DNA of 64,000 nucleotides from Ruminococcus flavefaciens AE3010 (lineage in GTDB: Bacteria; Bacillota; Clostridia; Oscillospirales; Ruminococcaceae): NCBI RefSeq assembly GCF_000526795.1, contig NZ_JAGT01000001.1, positions 2,562,501-2,626,500 on the forward strand, read 5' to 3'. Below the pieces are notes generated by a model. The model worked only from the letters and a program-made list of their open reading frames with translations, ran no database searches and was not told the origin of the DNA. Position numbers and translations under genes: made by a program. Shown here piece by piece: positions 52,894-61,376 of the stretch. Position 1 is the stretch's first letter. Every line of letters starts with the position of its first letter.

Positions 52894-53391
52894 TCACTTT
52901 CTCAGGATAGCAGCTATCTTTTCCGCATTTTCAACGGGGCTGCCGTTACATTCCAGTCTTATGGTGGAGTGTGCAAGATAAACGTCTCTGCGTGAGTTGT
53001 AGAGAGTCTCCAGCTCCTCCTTTGTGGATTTTACAACGATAGGACGGTTTGTGTCGTCCTTTATGCGCTCGTAGCATACCTCAAAGGGAACATCGAGGAA
53101 TACCACAGCCGCACCTGCGTCCTTTGCAGCCTTTGCGGTATCGGGATTGAGCATGGCACCGCCGCCGCAGGCAGCAACAGTGGTCTTGCCGCAGAGGGAC
53201 TTGACTATCTCGGCCTCGGTCTGACGGAAGAAGGGCTCGCCCTTTTTCTCAAATATCTCGGGGATAGTCATTTCAAGAGTGCGGACGATGAGGTCGTCCG
53301 TGTCGCAGAAGCCGCAGCCCAGTTTCTTTGCCGCAAGCTTTCCTATAGTTGATTTTCCGCAGCCCATAAAGCCGCATAAAAATACAGTCAT
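52894..53391 (-). CDS. aroK: shikimate kinase
   Basis: Phosphorylates shikimate with ATP on the way to chorismate, 165 aa, normal length. Seen: Walker A GFMGCGKSTIGK (about 7), CDTDDLI (substrate Asp), FFRQTEAEIV (Arg/Glu), the ACGGGAML loop (about 78) and the lid region KDDTNRPIV. The ATG at 53391 has AAGGAGAATTAT upstream, overlapping the stop of the acetyltransferase gene; a longer frame lacks a site. It lies in an operon with aroE two genes upstream, so two steps of the shikimate pathway are together. Confidence 0.95.
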   Translation of the reverse strand: MTVFLCGFMGCGKSTIGKLAAKKLGCGFCDTDDLIVRTLEMTIPEIFEKKGEPFFRQTEAEIVKSLCGKTTVAACGGGAMLNPDTAKAAKDAGAAVVFLDVPFEVCYERIKDDTNRPIVVKSTKEELETLYNSRRDVYLAHSTIRLECNGSPVENAEKIAAILRK

Positions 53392-53401
53392 ATAATTCTC
53401 C

Positions 53402-53857
53402 TTATTTCTGCTTGATGCGAACAAGCTTAACCAGCGGCACCCATTCGTCCTCCATCATCTTCTCGCCTGTGAGCTCGAAGCCGTGACGCTTGTAAAAGGC
53501 GATGCCGCGTTCATTGTATTCCAGCGCCCAGAGGTTGTCCGCACCGAATTTCTCAACGGCAAAGCCGAGAAGCTCTGCGCCTATGCCGCTGTTCTGGAAC
53601 TGAGGCTCAACGTAGAGCTTGACCACCTCCGTGCCGTTTACGCGGATAATGCCCTTGATAACGCCGCCGTCGTCGTAGACATAGGTGTTTGTCAGCTCCT
53701 CCGAGCCCTCGGTGTACTCCGCCGCCATATCCACAACGTTCAGCTCAGAGAAATAGAACTCATCGTTGCGGAAAAAGGGGTAGAAGTTCACGCGGTAGTT
53801 GGTTATGATCATCTCGGCGATGCGTGAAGCGTCGCCTGCCTTTGCGGGGCGTATCAT
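53402..53857 (-). CDS. GNAT-family N-acetyltransferase
   Basis: Acetyl-CoA-dependent transferase of 151 aa. Seen: N-terminal IRPAKAGDASRIAEMI, the central strand VVKLYVEPQFQNSGIGAELL with the acetyl-CoA pyrophosphate loop QNSGIG, and the C-terminal LEYNERGIAFYKRHGFE motif. The substrate is not apparent; many such enzymes modify small amines or proteins. It sits between aroE (1-base gap) and aroK (10-base gap) and is surely cotranscribed, but it has no known part in the shikimate pathway. Confidence 0.9.
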   Translation of the reverse strand: MIRPAKAGDASRIAEMIITNYRVNFYPFFRNDEFYFSELNVVDMAAEYTEGSEELTNTYVYDDGGVIKGIIRVNGTEVVKLYVEPQFQNSGIGAELLGFAVEKFGADNLWALEYNERGIAFYKRHGFELTGEKMMEDEWVPLVKLVRIKQK

Positions 53858-53858
53858 A

Positions 53859-54695
53859 TCACTTGTTCATGCTGTCAACAGCGTTCTCCACGTCGGAGAT
53901 TATCCTTGCGATATCCTCAGTTCTGAAGCTTCCGCCGTACCATATCTCATGAGCCTTTACAGCCTGATATACCAGCATCGAAGCGCCGCCTACGGCTATT
54001 TTGCCGAGGGCACGGGCTTTCTTCATGAGGAGGGTCTCCTTGGGATTGTAGATAACGTCGAATACGCTGCCGCTGTTTTCGATTATGGTATCGCTTACTG
54101 CGCAGGCATCCACCTTTGGGTACATACCTACGGGAGTAGCGTTTATGAGCAGGTCGTAGCTGCCGTCAAGTGTGGATATATCGGCGATCCTCACGGAAGC
54201 ACCGCTGCACTTTGCCAGTATCTCAGCCATGAGTATCTGGGCATTCTTTACGTCCTGCGGGATAACTGCAAGGGTGATGTTTCCGCCGTGACGGGCTACC
54301 TCGATAGCTATCATTCTGCCGACGCCGCCGCAGCCAAGTATAGCCACATTGCCGCCGATAGGGAGCTGCTCTGCTGAGCGCAGGAAGCCGTCGCAGTCGG
54401 TGTTGTAGCCAACAAGATGACCGTTGTCGTTGTTGATGCAGTTCACGGAGTTGTAGCGCTGAGCGCTTTCAGCAAGCTCGTCCACCAGTGAGATAACAGC
54501 CTGCTTGTGGGGGATAGTGACATTGAGACCGCGGAGCGCTTCAAGAGTGCTGCGGCTGCCTGCCATATCCTCGGGAGCTATGTCGATGAGCTCGTATGAT
54601 GTATCTGCAAGTCCGCTGAGAGCGAACAGCTTTTCGTGGATAAGAGGGGACATTGAGTGTCCCAGGGGGTGTCCTATAAGTGCAAATTTATTCAT
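53859..54695 (-). CDS. aroE: shikimate dehydrogenase
   Basis: NADPH-dependent reduction of 3-dehydroshikimate to shikimate, 278 aa, normal length. Seen: GHPLGHSMSPLIHEKLF (substrate Ser pair), NVTIPHKQAV with the catalytic Lys, NTDCDGFLRS with the catalytic Asp, the nucleotide-binding GCGGVGRMIAIEVA near 135, and INATPVGMYPK. Its start overlaps the fabD stop as ATGA, so it is translationally coupled to fabD. aroK lies downstream after the acetyltransferase gene. Confidence 0.96.
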   Translation of the reverse strand: MNKFALIGHPLGHSMSPLIHEKLFALSGLADTSYELIDIAPEDMAGSRSTLEALRGLNVTIPHKQAVISLVDELAESAQRYNSVNCINNDNGHLVGYNTDCDGFLRSAEQLPIGGNVAILGCGGVGRMIAIEVARHGGNITLAVIPQDVKNAQILMAEILAKCSGASVRIADISTLDGSYDLLINATPVGMYPKVDACAVSDTIIENSGSVFDVIYNPKETLLMKKARALGKIAVGGASMLVYQAVKAHEIWYGGSFRTEDIARIISDVENAVDSMNK

Positions 54696-55600
54696 GATAA
54701 TGCTCCTTCAAGTGTTTCCATATTTTCAACGTTTACTGCTGTCACGTCCTTGAGTGTCTTCTTTACCAGACCGGTGAGAGTTCTTCCGGGACCGAACTCA
54801 ACGAACTTGTCAGCGCCTGCCTCCTGCATAGCTGCAAGCTCAGATGTGAAGCGCACAGGTGATACGATGTGCTTTGCAAGCATGGAAGCCATATCCGAGA
54901 AGTCTGTCAGCTCGCCGCCTGTGAGATTTGAGTAGTACTTCACTTGGGGAGCCTTGAACTCGATAGTCTTTGCTGTTTCGTAGAACTTGTCCGCAGCAGG
55001 CTGCATGAGCTTTGAATGGAAAGCGCCTGCAACGTTGAGCGGGATAACTCTTGCCTTCATTTCTGCGAATATCTCGCTTACCTCGGCGATACCCTCGGGA
55101 GTGCCTGCGATAACGGTCTGAACAGGTGAGTTGTAGTTTACGGCTGTGACATATTCCTTAGCCTCGCCGCACACTCTCTCAACTTCCTCGGGAGCTATCT
55201 TCATGATAGCTGCCATAGCGCCCTTTGAAGAAGCTGTAGCCTCCTCCATAGCGGCAGCTCTTGCCTTTATAAGGCGGAATGCGTCCTCAAGGGATATCAT
55301 TCCCGAAGCGTACATTGCAGCGTACTCTCCGAGGGAGTGACCTGCAACTCCGTCGAATGTGAAGCCCTTTGACTGAGCAGCTTTCAGGCACACGATGGAA
55401 GTTGCCATGATAGCGGGCTGAGAGTTGATAGTCCTCGATAATTCATCAAGGGGAGCATTGAAGCATATCTCTTTCAGGTCTGTGCCCAGTATTTCGGAGC
55501 CTGTCTCGTAAACGGAGAGAAGCTCGGGCATTGCTTCTGCGATGTCCTTGCCCATTCCCTCATACTGAGAGCCCTGTCCCGAAAATAGTGAAATTGTCAT
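54692..55600 (-). CDS. fabD: malonyl-CoA:ACP transacylase
   Basis: Loads malonyl groups onto acyl carrier protein for fatty acid elongation, 302 aa. Seen: FSGQGSQYEGMGKD at the start, the nucleophile Ser in GHSLGEYAAM (about 89), Arg in FRLIKARAAAM, the catalytic His in GAFHSKLMQ (about 198) and the end region EFGPGRTLTGLVKK. AAGGAAGTTTAATATT precedes the ATG. It is divergent from fabH, unlike the usual position inside the rightward fab cluster, and heads an operon with aro genes. A 285-base gap separates it from fabH. Confidence 0.96.
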   Translation of the reverse strand: MTISLFSGQGSQYEGMGKDIAEAMPELLSVYETGSEILGTDLKEICFNAPLDELSRTINSQPAIMATSIVCLKAAQSKGFTFDGVAGHSLGEYAAMYASGMISLEDAFRLIKARAAAMEEATASSKGAMAAIMKIAPEEVERVCGEAKEYVTAVNYNSPVQTVIAGTPEGIAEVSEIFAEMKARVIPLNVAGAFHSKLMQPAADKFYETAKTIEFKAPQVKYYSNLTGGELTDFSDMASMLAKHIVSPVRFTSELAAMQEAGADKFVEFGPGRTLTGLVKKTLKDVTAVNVENMETLEGALS

Positions 55601-55885
55601 AATATTAAACTTCCTTTCTGTATGTTATATACAAAGTAATGGTGAAAATTCACTTATGTATTATTGTAAATTTGTGAGAAATGCCGATATTTTGTCTTTA
55701 GCTTGTCAAAGTGCTGAAATATCGTTGCAAAAAAACTCAAAATGATTTACAATATATTATGTGTGGTATTCTGTCTGCTCATAAATATTCCCCTGCAAAC
55801 GGGATACCGACATTACTACTATAACATAATTTTTTGGTTTTTACAACCATGTTTTATAATTTTGTTGATTCTAAGGAGCTAATTA
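55601..55885. promoter_or_regulatory. divergent fabD/fabH control region
   Basis: AT-rich, no gene. A plus-strand TTGCAA (55725-55730), 17-base spacer and TACAAT (55748-55753) is a fair promoter for fabH; a TATAAT nearer to fabH at about 55853-55858 has a poor -35. No convincing leftward promoter for fabD was settled. No known FapR or FabT site was recognised. Confidence 0.45.
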
Positions 55886-56875
55886 ATGGGTATAAGCATT
55901 TTGGGAACGGGCAGCTATGTGCCTGACCAGATAATGACAAACGACGATTTTACCCGATTTGTTGAGACTGACGACGAGTGGATACGCACAAGAACGGGCA
56001 TATCGCAGCGCCGTATGGCAGGCTGGGAGCCCACATGGTATATGGGCGCACAGGCTTCTCTGAAAGCTGTAAAGGCGTCGGGCATCGACCCTGCGGACAT
56101 CGGGCTTATCATATCCTGTACTGCTACATCGGACTTCCTCACCCCCAGCATGGCGAGCGTTATCCAGCATGAAGTGGGCGCTGTCAATGCTGCTGCCTTT
56201 GATATGAACGCAGCCTGTTCGGGCTTCGTATACGCCACAGACGTGGCAAGGCGCTTCCTTGAGACAGATGATTCACTGAAATACGTTCTTGTTGTTGCCA
56301 ATGAGGCGCTTTCACGCTTCCTTGACTTCACCGACAGATCGTCATGCATACTTTTCGGCGACGGTGCTGCCGCAGTCATACTGGAAAAGAGCGACAAGCT
56401 TTATTCATCGGCGCTGTGCTCTGACGGCAGCGGCGCGGGACTGCTCTGTGCAAGATCTCTGAACGTAGCTCCCGAGGTTGCAGTTGAGAAAAGCGATTTT
56501 GAGGATCCGTTCCCCGATGTTCCCATACACAAGCTTCAGCAGAACGGAAAAGAGGTATACAAGTTCGCAGTAGCGGCCCTGCCAAAGTCCTTCGAGCTTG
56601 CAGCCGCAAAGGTGGGCATCACCAAGGACGATATCGACTGGTTCGTACCTCATCAGGCTAATATAAGAATTATCGAGACAGCTGCCAAGAAGCTGGGCGC
56701 ACCTATGGAGAAGTTCATCGTGACTCTCGATCACTACGGAAATACCTCCAGCGCTTCAATTCCTCTTGCTCTCTGCGAGGGCATAGAAAAGGGACTTATC
56801 AAGCGCGGACAGAAGATAGCCCTCATAGGCTTCGGAGCAGGTCTTACCTACGGCGGAATTATTTGTGAGTATTAA
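55886..56875 (+). CDS. fabH: 3-oxoacyl-ACP synthase III
   Basis: Starts fatty acid synthesis by condensing acyl-CoA with malonyl-ACP, 329 aa, normal length. Catalytic triad visible: Cys in NAACSGFVYA (about 110), His in VPHQANIRI (about 255) and Asn in HYGNTSSASIP (about 285); also TDDEWIRTRTGISQRR at the N-terminus. AAGGAGCTAATTA precedes the ATG. First gene of the rightward fab-acc operon. A heptamer array and a GTAGGGG block start right at its stop codon and separate it from fabK. Confidence 0.96.
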   Translation: MGISILGTGSYVPDQIMTNDDFTRFVETDDEWIRTRTGISQRRMAGWEPTWYMGAQASLKAVKASGIDPADIGLIISCTATSDFLTPSMASVIQHEVGAVNAAAFDMNAACSGFVYATDVARRFLETDDSLKYVLVVANEALSRFLDFTDRSSCILFGDGAAAVILEKSDKLYSSALCSDGSGAGLLCARSLNVAPEVAVEKSDFEDPFPDVPIHKLQQNGKEVYKFAVAALPKSFELAAAKVGITKDDIDWFVPHQANIRIIETAAKKLGAPMEKFIVTLDHYGNTSSASIPLALCEGIEKGLIKRGQKIALIGFGAGLTYGGIICEY

Positions 56876-56965
56876 GAGCTAATAACTAAGATGTAGGGGC
56901 TGGCGTCCCCGACAGCCCGTGAGTTTTGAACGTATCGCGGGACGTCGGGACGCCGTCCCCTACAA
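56872..56965. repeat. heptamers plus GTAGGGG block 7, inside the fab operon
   Basis: Heptamers TTAAGAG, CTAATAA, CTAAGAT (56872-56892) begin at the fabH stop codon and run directly into GTAGGGGCTGGCGTCCCCGA. The block ends GGGACGCCGTCCCCTAC. It lies between fabH and fabK, so it is probably transcribed. Confidence 0.78.
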
Positions 56966-56990
56966 GGATATGAGAAAAAGGAGAACTACT

Positions 56991-57917
56991 ATGAAAACAC
57001 GCATCACTGAGCTTCTCGGCTGCGAATACCCCATAATTCAGGGCGGTATGGCATGGGTAGCCGAGCATACACTTGCTTCCGCAGTATCCAACGCAGGCGG
57101 AATAGGACTTATCGCAGGCGGCAGTGCTCCCATAGACTATCTTCGTGAGCAGATTCGTCTGTGCAAGGAAAAGACAAACAAGCCTTTCGGCGTAAACATA
57201 ATGCTTATGAGCCCCAATGCCGACGATCTGGCACAGCTCTGTATCGATGAGGGCGTTAAGGTCATCACCACAGGTGCGGGCAACCCCGGCAAGTACATGG
57301 CTGCATGGAAGGAAGCAGGCATAAAGGTGATGCCTGTAGTTCCGTCGGTAGCTCTTGCAAAGAGAATGGAGAAGTCAGGTGCTGACGCTGTTATCGCTGA
57401 GGGTACAGAGTCGGGCGGACATATCGGTGAAAACACAACAATGTGTCTCGTGCCTCAGGTAGTTGACGCTGTTGAGATACCCGTTATCGCCGCAGGCGGC
57501 ATCGCTGATGGCAGAGGTATGGCAGCTGCATTCATGCTGGGCGCCGAGGGCGTTCAGATAGGCACACGCTTCCTCGCTTCCGAGGAGTGTCAGATACACC
57601 CCACATTCAAGGACCTTGTCATCAAGGCTAAGGATACTGACAATATCGTAACGGGACGCTATACAGGTCATCCGTGCAGAAATATCAAGACCAAGTTCGC
57701 CAAGAAGCTTGCTGCAGGCGAAAAGGAGGGAACACTCTCTCCCGAGGAGTTCGAGCAGCTCACAGTGGGCGCTCTCCGCAGAGCTGTAGTTGACGGCGAC
57801 GTGGACAGCGGTTCATTCCTCTGCGGAGCTATCTCAGGCATGGTCAACGACATAAAGACCTGTGCAGACATAGTCAAGGAAATAAACGACGGCGCGGAGA
57901 AGCTTTTAAAGATATGA
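56991..57917 (+). CDS. fabK: enoyl-ACP reductase II (FMN-dependent)
   Basis: Last reduction of the fatty acid cycle, replacing FabI in this organism; 308 aa. Seen: CEYPIIQGGMAWVAEHTLASAVSNAGGIG at the start, GVNIMLMSP, the catalytic-region AEGTESGGHIGENT (about 140), and the FMN phosphate site PVIAAGGIADGRGMAAA followed by GTRFLASEE. The ATG at 56991 follows AAAAAGGAGAACTACT. FabK enzymes are naturally poorly sensitive to triclosan in studied species. Its end overlaps the next small gene by ATGA. Confidence 0.95.
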   Translation: MKTRITELLGCEYPIIQGGMAWVAEHTLASAVSNAGGIGLIAGGSAPIDYLREQIRLCKEKTNKPFGVNIMLMSPNADDLAQLCIDEGVKVITTGAGNPGKYMAAWKEAGIKVMPVVPSVALAKRMEKSGADAVIAEGTESGGHIGENTTMCLVPQVVDAVEIPVIAAGGIADGRGMAAAFMLGAEGVQIGTRFLASEECQIHPTFKDLVIKAKDTDNIVTGRYTGHPCRNIKTKFAKKLAAGEKEGTLSPEEFEQLTVGALRRAVVDGDVDSGSFLCGAISGMVNDIKTCADIVKEINDGAEKLLKI

Positions 57918-58120
57918 AGTACATTTATGTTAAAGCCAGAAGAAAGCTCAGCGGCAGCTTTTATATAAAAAGCCGCGACGGAGAGCTCAGACCCCGCGAG
58001 GTAATAGACAAAATGGCAGGGCAGGGCTACAGGTACGTAGGTCACGTTCCCGTTTATATCGGTGACAACGGCGCACTGGAAGAGTACGACATGATATTTG
58101 AGGAATGCGGCAAACAGTGA
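57914..58120 (+). CDS. small protein of unknown function coupled to fabK
   Basis: 68 aa, not recognised. Basic N-terminal strand (MKYIYVKARRKLSGSFYIK), a helix (PREVIDKMAGQGYRYVG), a strand (VPVYIGDNGALEEYDMIFE). The shape resembles the short DUF4177-like proteins, without proof. Its ATG overlaps the fabK stop codon, which supports translation. It separates fabK from fabG. Confidence 0.7.
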   Translation: MKYIYVKARRKLSGSFYIKSRDGELRPREVIDKMAGQGYRYVGHVPVYIGDNGALEEYDMIFEECGKQ

Positions 58121-58146
58121 CATTTGTAACCGAAAAAGTGACATTT
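58116..58146 (+). promoter_or_regulatory. direct repeat upstream of fabG
   Basis: AGTGACATTT occurs at 58116-58125 and again at 58137-58146, spaced exactly 21 bases, two helical turns. The first copy overlaps the end of the small gene. A weak TAAAAT -10 lies further down at about 58177. It may be a regulator site for an internal fabG promoter; no known factor was matched. Confidence 0.4.
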
Positions 58147-58218
58147 CTCACTTTAAAATGTGTGTGAATATGTGTTAAAATAAGAATACAGATTATACTT
58201 GTAACGGAGGTAACAAAA

Positions 58219-58959
58219 ATGGCAACAGCAATAATCACAGGCGCTTCACAGGGCATAGGCGCCTGTATCGCAAAGAGACTGGCAAAGGACGGCTTTGATG
58301 TAGTTATAAATCATTATCCCAGTGACGGAGATAAGGAAAAGGCTCTCGCAGTAGCAGAGGAATGCCGCGCATTCGGCGTAAAGGCTGAGTGCTATGCGGC
58401 AGACGTTTCAAAATTCGACCAGTGCGAGGCTATGGTGAAGCAGGTCAAGGCTGACTTCGGCACTATCGACGCTCTTGTAAACAATGCAGGCATCACAAAG
58501 GATAAGCTCCTTGCGAGAATGAGCGAGGACGAGTACGACGCTGTTATCGCAGTAAACCAGAAGAGCGTGTTCAATATGACCAAGCACGTTACTGCTGTAA
58601 TGATGAAGCAGAGACACGGCAGGATAGTAAATGTATCCTCTGTTGCAGGACTTTACGGAAACCCGGGTCAGATGAATTATTCAGCTTCAAAGGCTGCCAT
58701 AATCGGAATGACAAAGACAACAGCCAAGGAGTTCGGTTCACGAAACATCACATGCAATGCTGTAGCTCCGGGATTTATACACACTCCTATGACAGACGGG
58801 CTTTCCGAAGAGCTGAAGGAGAGAATGATAAATGCAGTAGCTCTCAGACGCTACGGCGAACCCGAGGAGATCGCGTCTGTAGTATCCTTCCTCGTTTCCG
58901 AAAATGCGTCCTACGTTACGGGACAGGTCATCGAGATCTCAGGCGGTCTCGAAATGTAA
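58219..58959 (+). CDS. fabG: 3-oxoacyl-ACP reductase
   Basis: NADPH-dependent short-chain dehydrogenase that reduces 3-oxoacyl-ACP, 246 aa. Seen: nucleotide loop TGASQGIGACIAKRLA, NNAGITKD (about 87), the catalytic Ser in NVSSVAGLYGNPGQ, and YSASKAAIIGM with Tyr and Lys, then PGFIHTPM and the C-terminal VTGQVIEISGGLEM typical of FabG. CGGAGGTAACAAAA precedes the ATG. Next is fabF after 73 bases. Confidence 0.95.
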   Translation: MATAIITGASQGIGACIAKRLAKDGFDVVINHYPSDGDKEKALAVAEECRAFGVKAECYAADVSKFDQCEAMVKQVKADFGTIDALVNNAGITKDKLLARMSEDEYDAVIAVNQKSVFNMTKHVTAVMMKQRHGRIVNVSSVAGLYGNPGQMNYSASKAAIIGMTKTTAKEFGSRNITCNAVAPGFIHTPMTDGLSEELKERMINAVALRRYGEPEEIASVVSFLVSENASYVTGQVIEISGGLEM

Positions 58960-59032
58960 CAATAAATGCAGCACGGAGCGAAAGCTCCATATACACTAAA
59001 GGTTTTATATAATTGGTAAGAGAGGAAAATAT

Positions 59033-60289
59033 ATGAGCAGAAGAGTCGTTATCACAGGAATGGGTGCAATAACCCCGCTTGGAACAGGTGTTGAGAAGTT
59101 CTGGAAGGGCATAAGGGAAAACAGACTTGGAATATCCTTTATAGATATGTTCGATACCGAGCGTACAGGCGTTAAGATAGCAGGTATCGTCAGGGACTTC
59201 AATGAAGAGGATTATTACGGTGTGGAGGGCTGCTTTGAAAAGAAAGAGGCACGCCACATGGACAGATTCACCAAGTATGCGGTAGTAGCCGCACATGAAG
59301 CCCTTACAGACGCAGGTACAAGCTTCAAGGACATGGACCCGTACAAAGTGGGCGTACTTGTGGGCTCGGGCATCGGCGGCATCGACCTTACTCTTTCCGA
59401 GTACACAAAGTACCTTGAAAAGGGCCCCGGAAGAATGTCGGCGTTCTACATTCCTATGATGATAAGCAATATGGCAGCAGGGACCATATCCATGAAAACA
59501 GGCTTCAGAGGTGCTAATTTCGATATCACCACAGCATGCGCAACAGGTACTCACTGCATAGGCGAAGCCTTCCGCAAGATAAAGGACGGCTACCTTGACG
59601 CTTGTCTTGCAGGCGGTACAGAGTCAACGGCAGAAGAGTTCACATTCGGCGGATTCTCAAATATGAAAGCCCTTACAAAGTCGGGCGACCTCACAAGAGC
59701 CTCCATTCCCTTCGACAAGGAGAGAAGCGGCTTTGTACTTGGCGAGGGAAGCGCAGTCCTCGTGCTTGAGGAATACGAGCACGCAAAGGCAAGAGGCGCT
59801 AAGATATACGCAGAGGTGGCAGGCTACGGCGCTACCTGCGACGGCTACCATATGACTTCACCTATGCCCGGCGGCGAGGCTGCTGCAAAGGGCATGGAGC
59901 TTGCAATGGAGGAAGCAGGATTAAAGCCTGCTGATATAGATTATATCAACGCACACGGCACATCGACAGGTCTCAACGACAAGTATGAGACAGCCGCTAT
60001 AAAGCTGGCTCTGGGCGACTGTGCGAAAACAGTAAAGATAAGCTCTACCAAGTCCATGACAGGACATCTTCTCGGCGCAGCAGGCGCTGTTGAAGCGGTA
60101 GTATGTGCAAAGTCCATACAGGAGGGCTTCATTCACGCAACAGTGGGATATAAGGTGCCCGATGAGGAATGTGACCTCGATTACTGCGGAAGCGGTAATA
60201 TAGAGCAGGAGGTCAATGCCGCTCTGTCCAATTCACTTGGCTTCGGCGGACATAATGCGACACTTTGCTTCAAAAGGGTAAAAGACTGA
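59033..60289 (+). CDS. fabF: 3-oxoacyl-ACP synthase II
   Basis: Elongating condensing enzyme, 418 aa, normal length. Catalytic residues visible: Cys in TTACATGTHCIGEAF (about 168), His in INAHGTSTGLND (about 306) and His in KSMTGHLLGAAGAVEA (about 344), plus GFGGHNATLCF at the end. AGAGGAAAATAT precedes the ATG. It is followed by accB after 12 bases. Confidence 0.97.
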   Translation: MSRRVVITGMGAITPLGTGVEKFWKGIRENRLGISFIDMFDTERTGVKIAGIVRDFNEEDYYGVEGCFEKKEARHMDRFTKYAVVAAHEALTDAGTSFKDMDPYKVGVLVGSGIGGIDLTLSEYTKYLEKGPGRMSAFYIPMMISNMAAGTISMKTGFRGANFDITTACATGTHCIGEAFRKIKDGYLDACLAGGTESTAEEFTFGGFSNMKALTKSGDLTRASIPFDKERSGFVLGEGSAVLVLEEYEHAKARGAKIYAEVAGYGATCDGYHMTSPMPGGEAAAKGMELAMEEAGLKPADIDYINAHGTSTGLNDKYETAAIKLALGDCAKTVKISSTKSMTGHLLGAAGAVEAVVCAKSIQEGFIHATVGYKVPDEECDLDYCGSGNIEQEVNAALSNSLGFGGHNATLCFKRVKD

Positions 60290-60301
60290 GGAGGACATTA
60301 A

Positions 60302-60778
60302 ATGGAGAAAATTTACGGTCAGATAGACCTTGAGACAATAGAGAAGCTTGCAGACATAATCAATAAGAAGGAGCTCTCCGAGCTTACTATTGCAAGCGGC
60401 GAGAATACTATCACATTAAAGGGCAAGAAGGCTATGCCTATGCCCATGCCTGTACCTGTAGCTGCGGCAGCTCCCCAGCAGGCTCAGCTCCCGGCAGAGA
60501 GCGCACTCTCGGCAAGCGAGGCTTCAATGGCTGAGGAGGTAAGCGGCAAGATAGTAAAGTCGCCTATCGTAGGTACATTCTACTCTGCCCCCTCACCTGA
60601 CAAGCCGCCTTTCGTAAAGACAGGCGACGAGGTCAAGAAGGGCGACGTTATAATGATAATCGAGTCCATGAAGCTCATGAACGAGATACAGTCCGAGTTC
60701 GACGGCGTTGTTGAGCAGATACTTGTATCCGACGGACAGGCAGTGGAATTCGACCAGCCCATAATGGTCATAAAGTGA
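60302..60778 (+). CDS. accB: acetyl-CoA carboxylase biotin carboxyl carrier protein
   Basis: Carries the biotin that shuttles CO2 between AccC and the carboxyltransferase, 158 aa. Seen: N-terminal helix region, a Pro/Ala/Gln-rich flexible linker (about 44-75), then the biotinyl domain with VKSPIVGTFYSAPSPDKPPF and the biotin-accepting Lys in ESMKLMNEI (about 124). GAGGAGGACATTAA precedes the ATG. Its stop TGA overlaps the ATG of the next gene (TGATG). Confidence 0.96.
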   Translation: MEKIYGQIDLETIEKLADIINKKELSELTIASGENTITLKGKKAMPMPMPVPVAAAAPQQAQLPAESALSASEASMAEEVSGKIVKSPIVGTFYSAPSPDKPPFVKTGDEVKKGDVIMIIESMKLMNEIQSEFDGVVEQILVSDGQAVEFDQPIMVIK

Positions 60779-61374
60779 TGACCTACAGGTACATCGATCA
60801 GAGTACTATAGATTCGGGCGGTAAGAACATAACCTCTCCCGAAGCCTTTGCGGAAGCCCGCACCTATAACATGGAAGCGGTAAAGAACTACAGCAGGCGT
60901 CACCGTACCCATGCCATATTCAATGTATGGATAATAGCTCAGTACGTCATACTGTTCTTCATGGTGTTCCTGTATCTGGCAAGTCTGGAGGGCGTCCATA
61001 TGCCCGACGTGAGCACAAAGGCGTTCAACTGGCGCTTTGCCATAGGTGCTGTCGGATATTTTGCATATCTGATACTTGTGACATGGTTCGCCTTTGTAAA
61101 GCACAGCCGCGATAAGTTCACGCTGGCGCTCGTTTCAATGCCTGCGGTGCTGATATCACTTGTGTTCGTTATCTTTCCCGTAGGAAATTTTCTTGCCTGC
61201 ATATACTATAATGTTGTGGAGGAAGAGCTCTCAAAGGAGCTTGGCTACCCATCGTTCCCGAGACTGAATGTCACCACCATAAACAGCAGCGCAGACAACA
61301 TTGCAAATATGACCTACGACAGCATACGTGAAAAGATAAACAGAGACCACCCCCACGACGGGACATTTCTTTGA
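60778..61374 (+). CDS. polytopic membrane protein of unknown function, first of a paralogous pair
   Basis: 198 aa, not recognised. A polar N-terminal segment YRYIDQSTIDSGGKNITSPE with AEARTYNMEAVKNY, then transmembrane helices at about 46-66, 86-106 and a long or double one at about 112-142, and a polar tail containing ELSKELGYPSFPRL. The next protein has the same order and the same short motifs, so the two are paralogues. The ATG overlaps the accB stop (TGATG) with no separate ribosome site, implying translational coupling; GTG at 60775 is the alternative start. The place between accB and fabZ suggests a link to lipid synthesis, but no motif gives a function. Confidence 0.8.
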   Translation: MTYRYIDQSTIDSGGKNITSPEAFAEARTYNMEAVKNYSRRHRTHAIFNVWIIAQYVILFFMVFLYLASLEGVHMPDVSTKAFNWRFAIGAVGYFAYLILVTWFAFVKHSRDKFTLALVSMPAVLISLVFVIFPVGNFLACIYYNVVEEELSKELGYPSFPRLNVTTINSSADNIANMTYDSIREKINRDHPHDGTFL

Positions 61375-61376
61375 TA

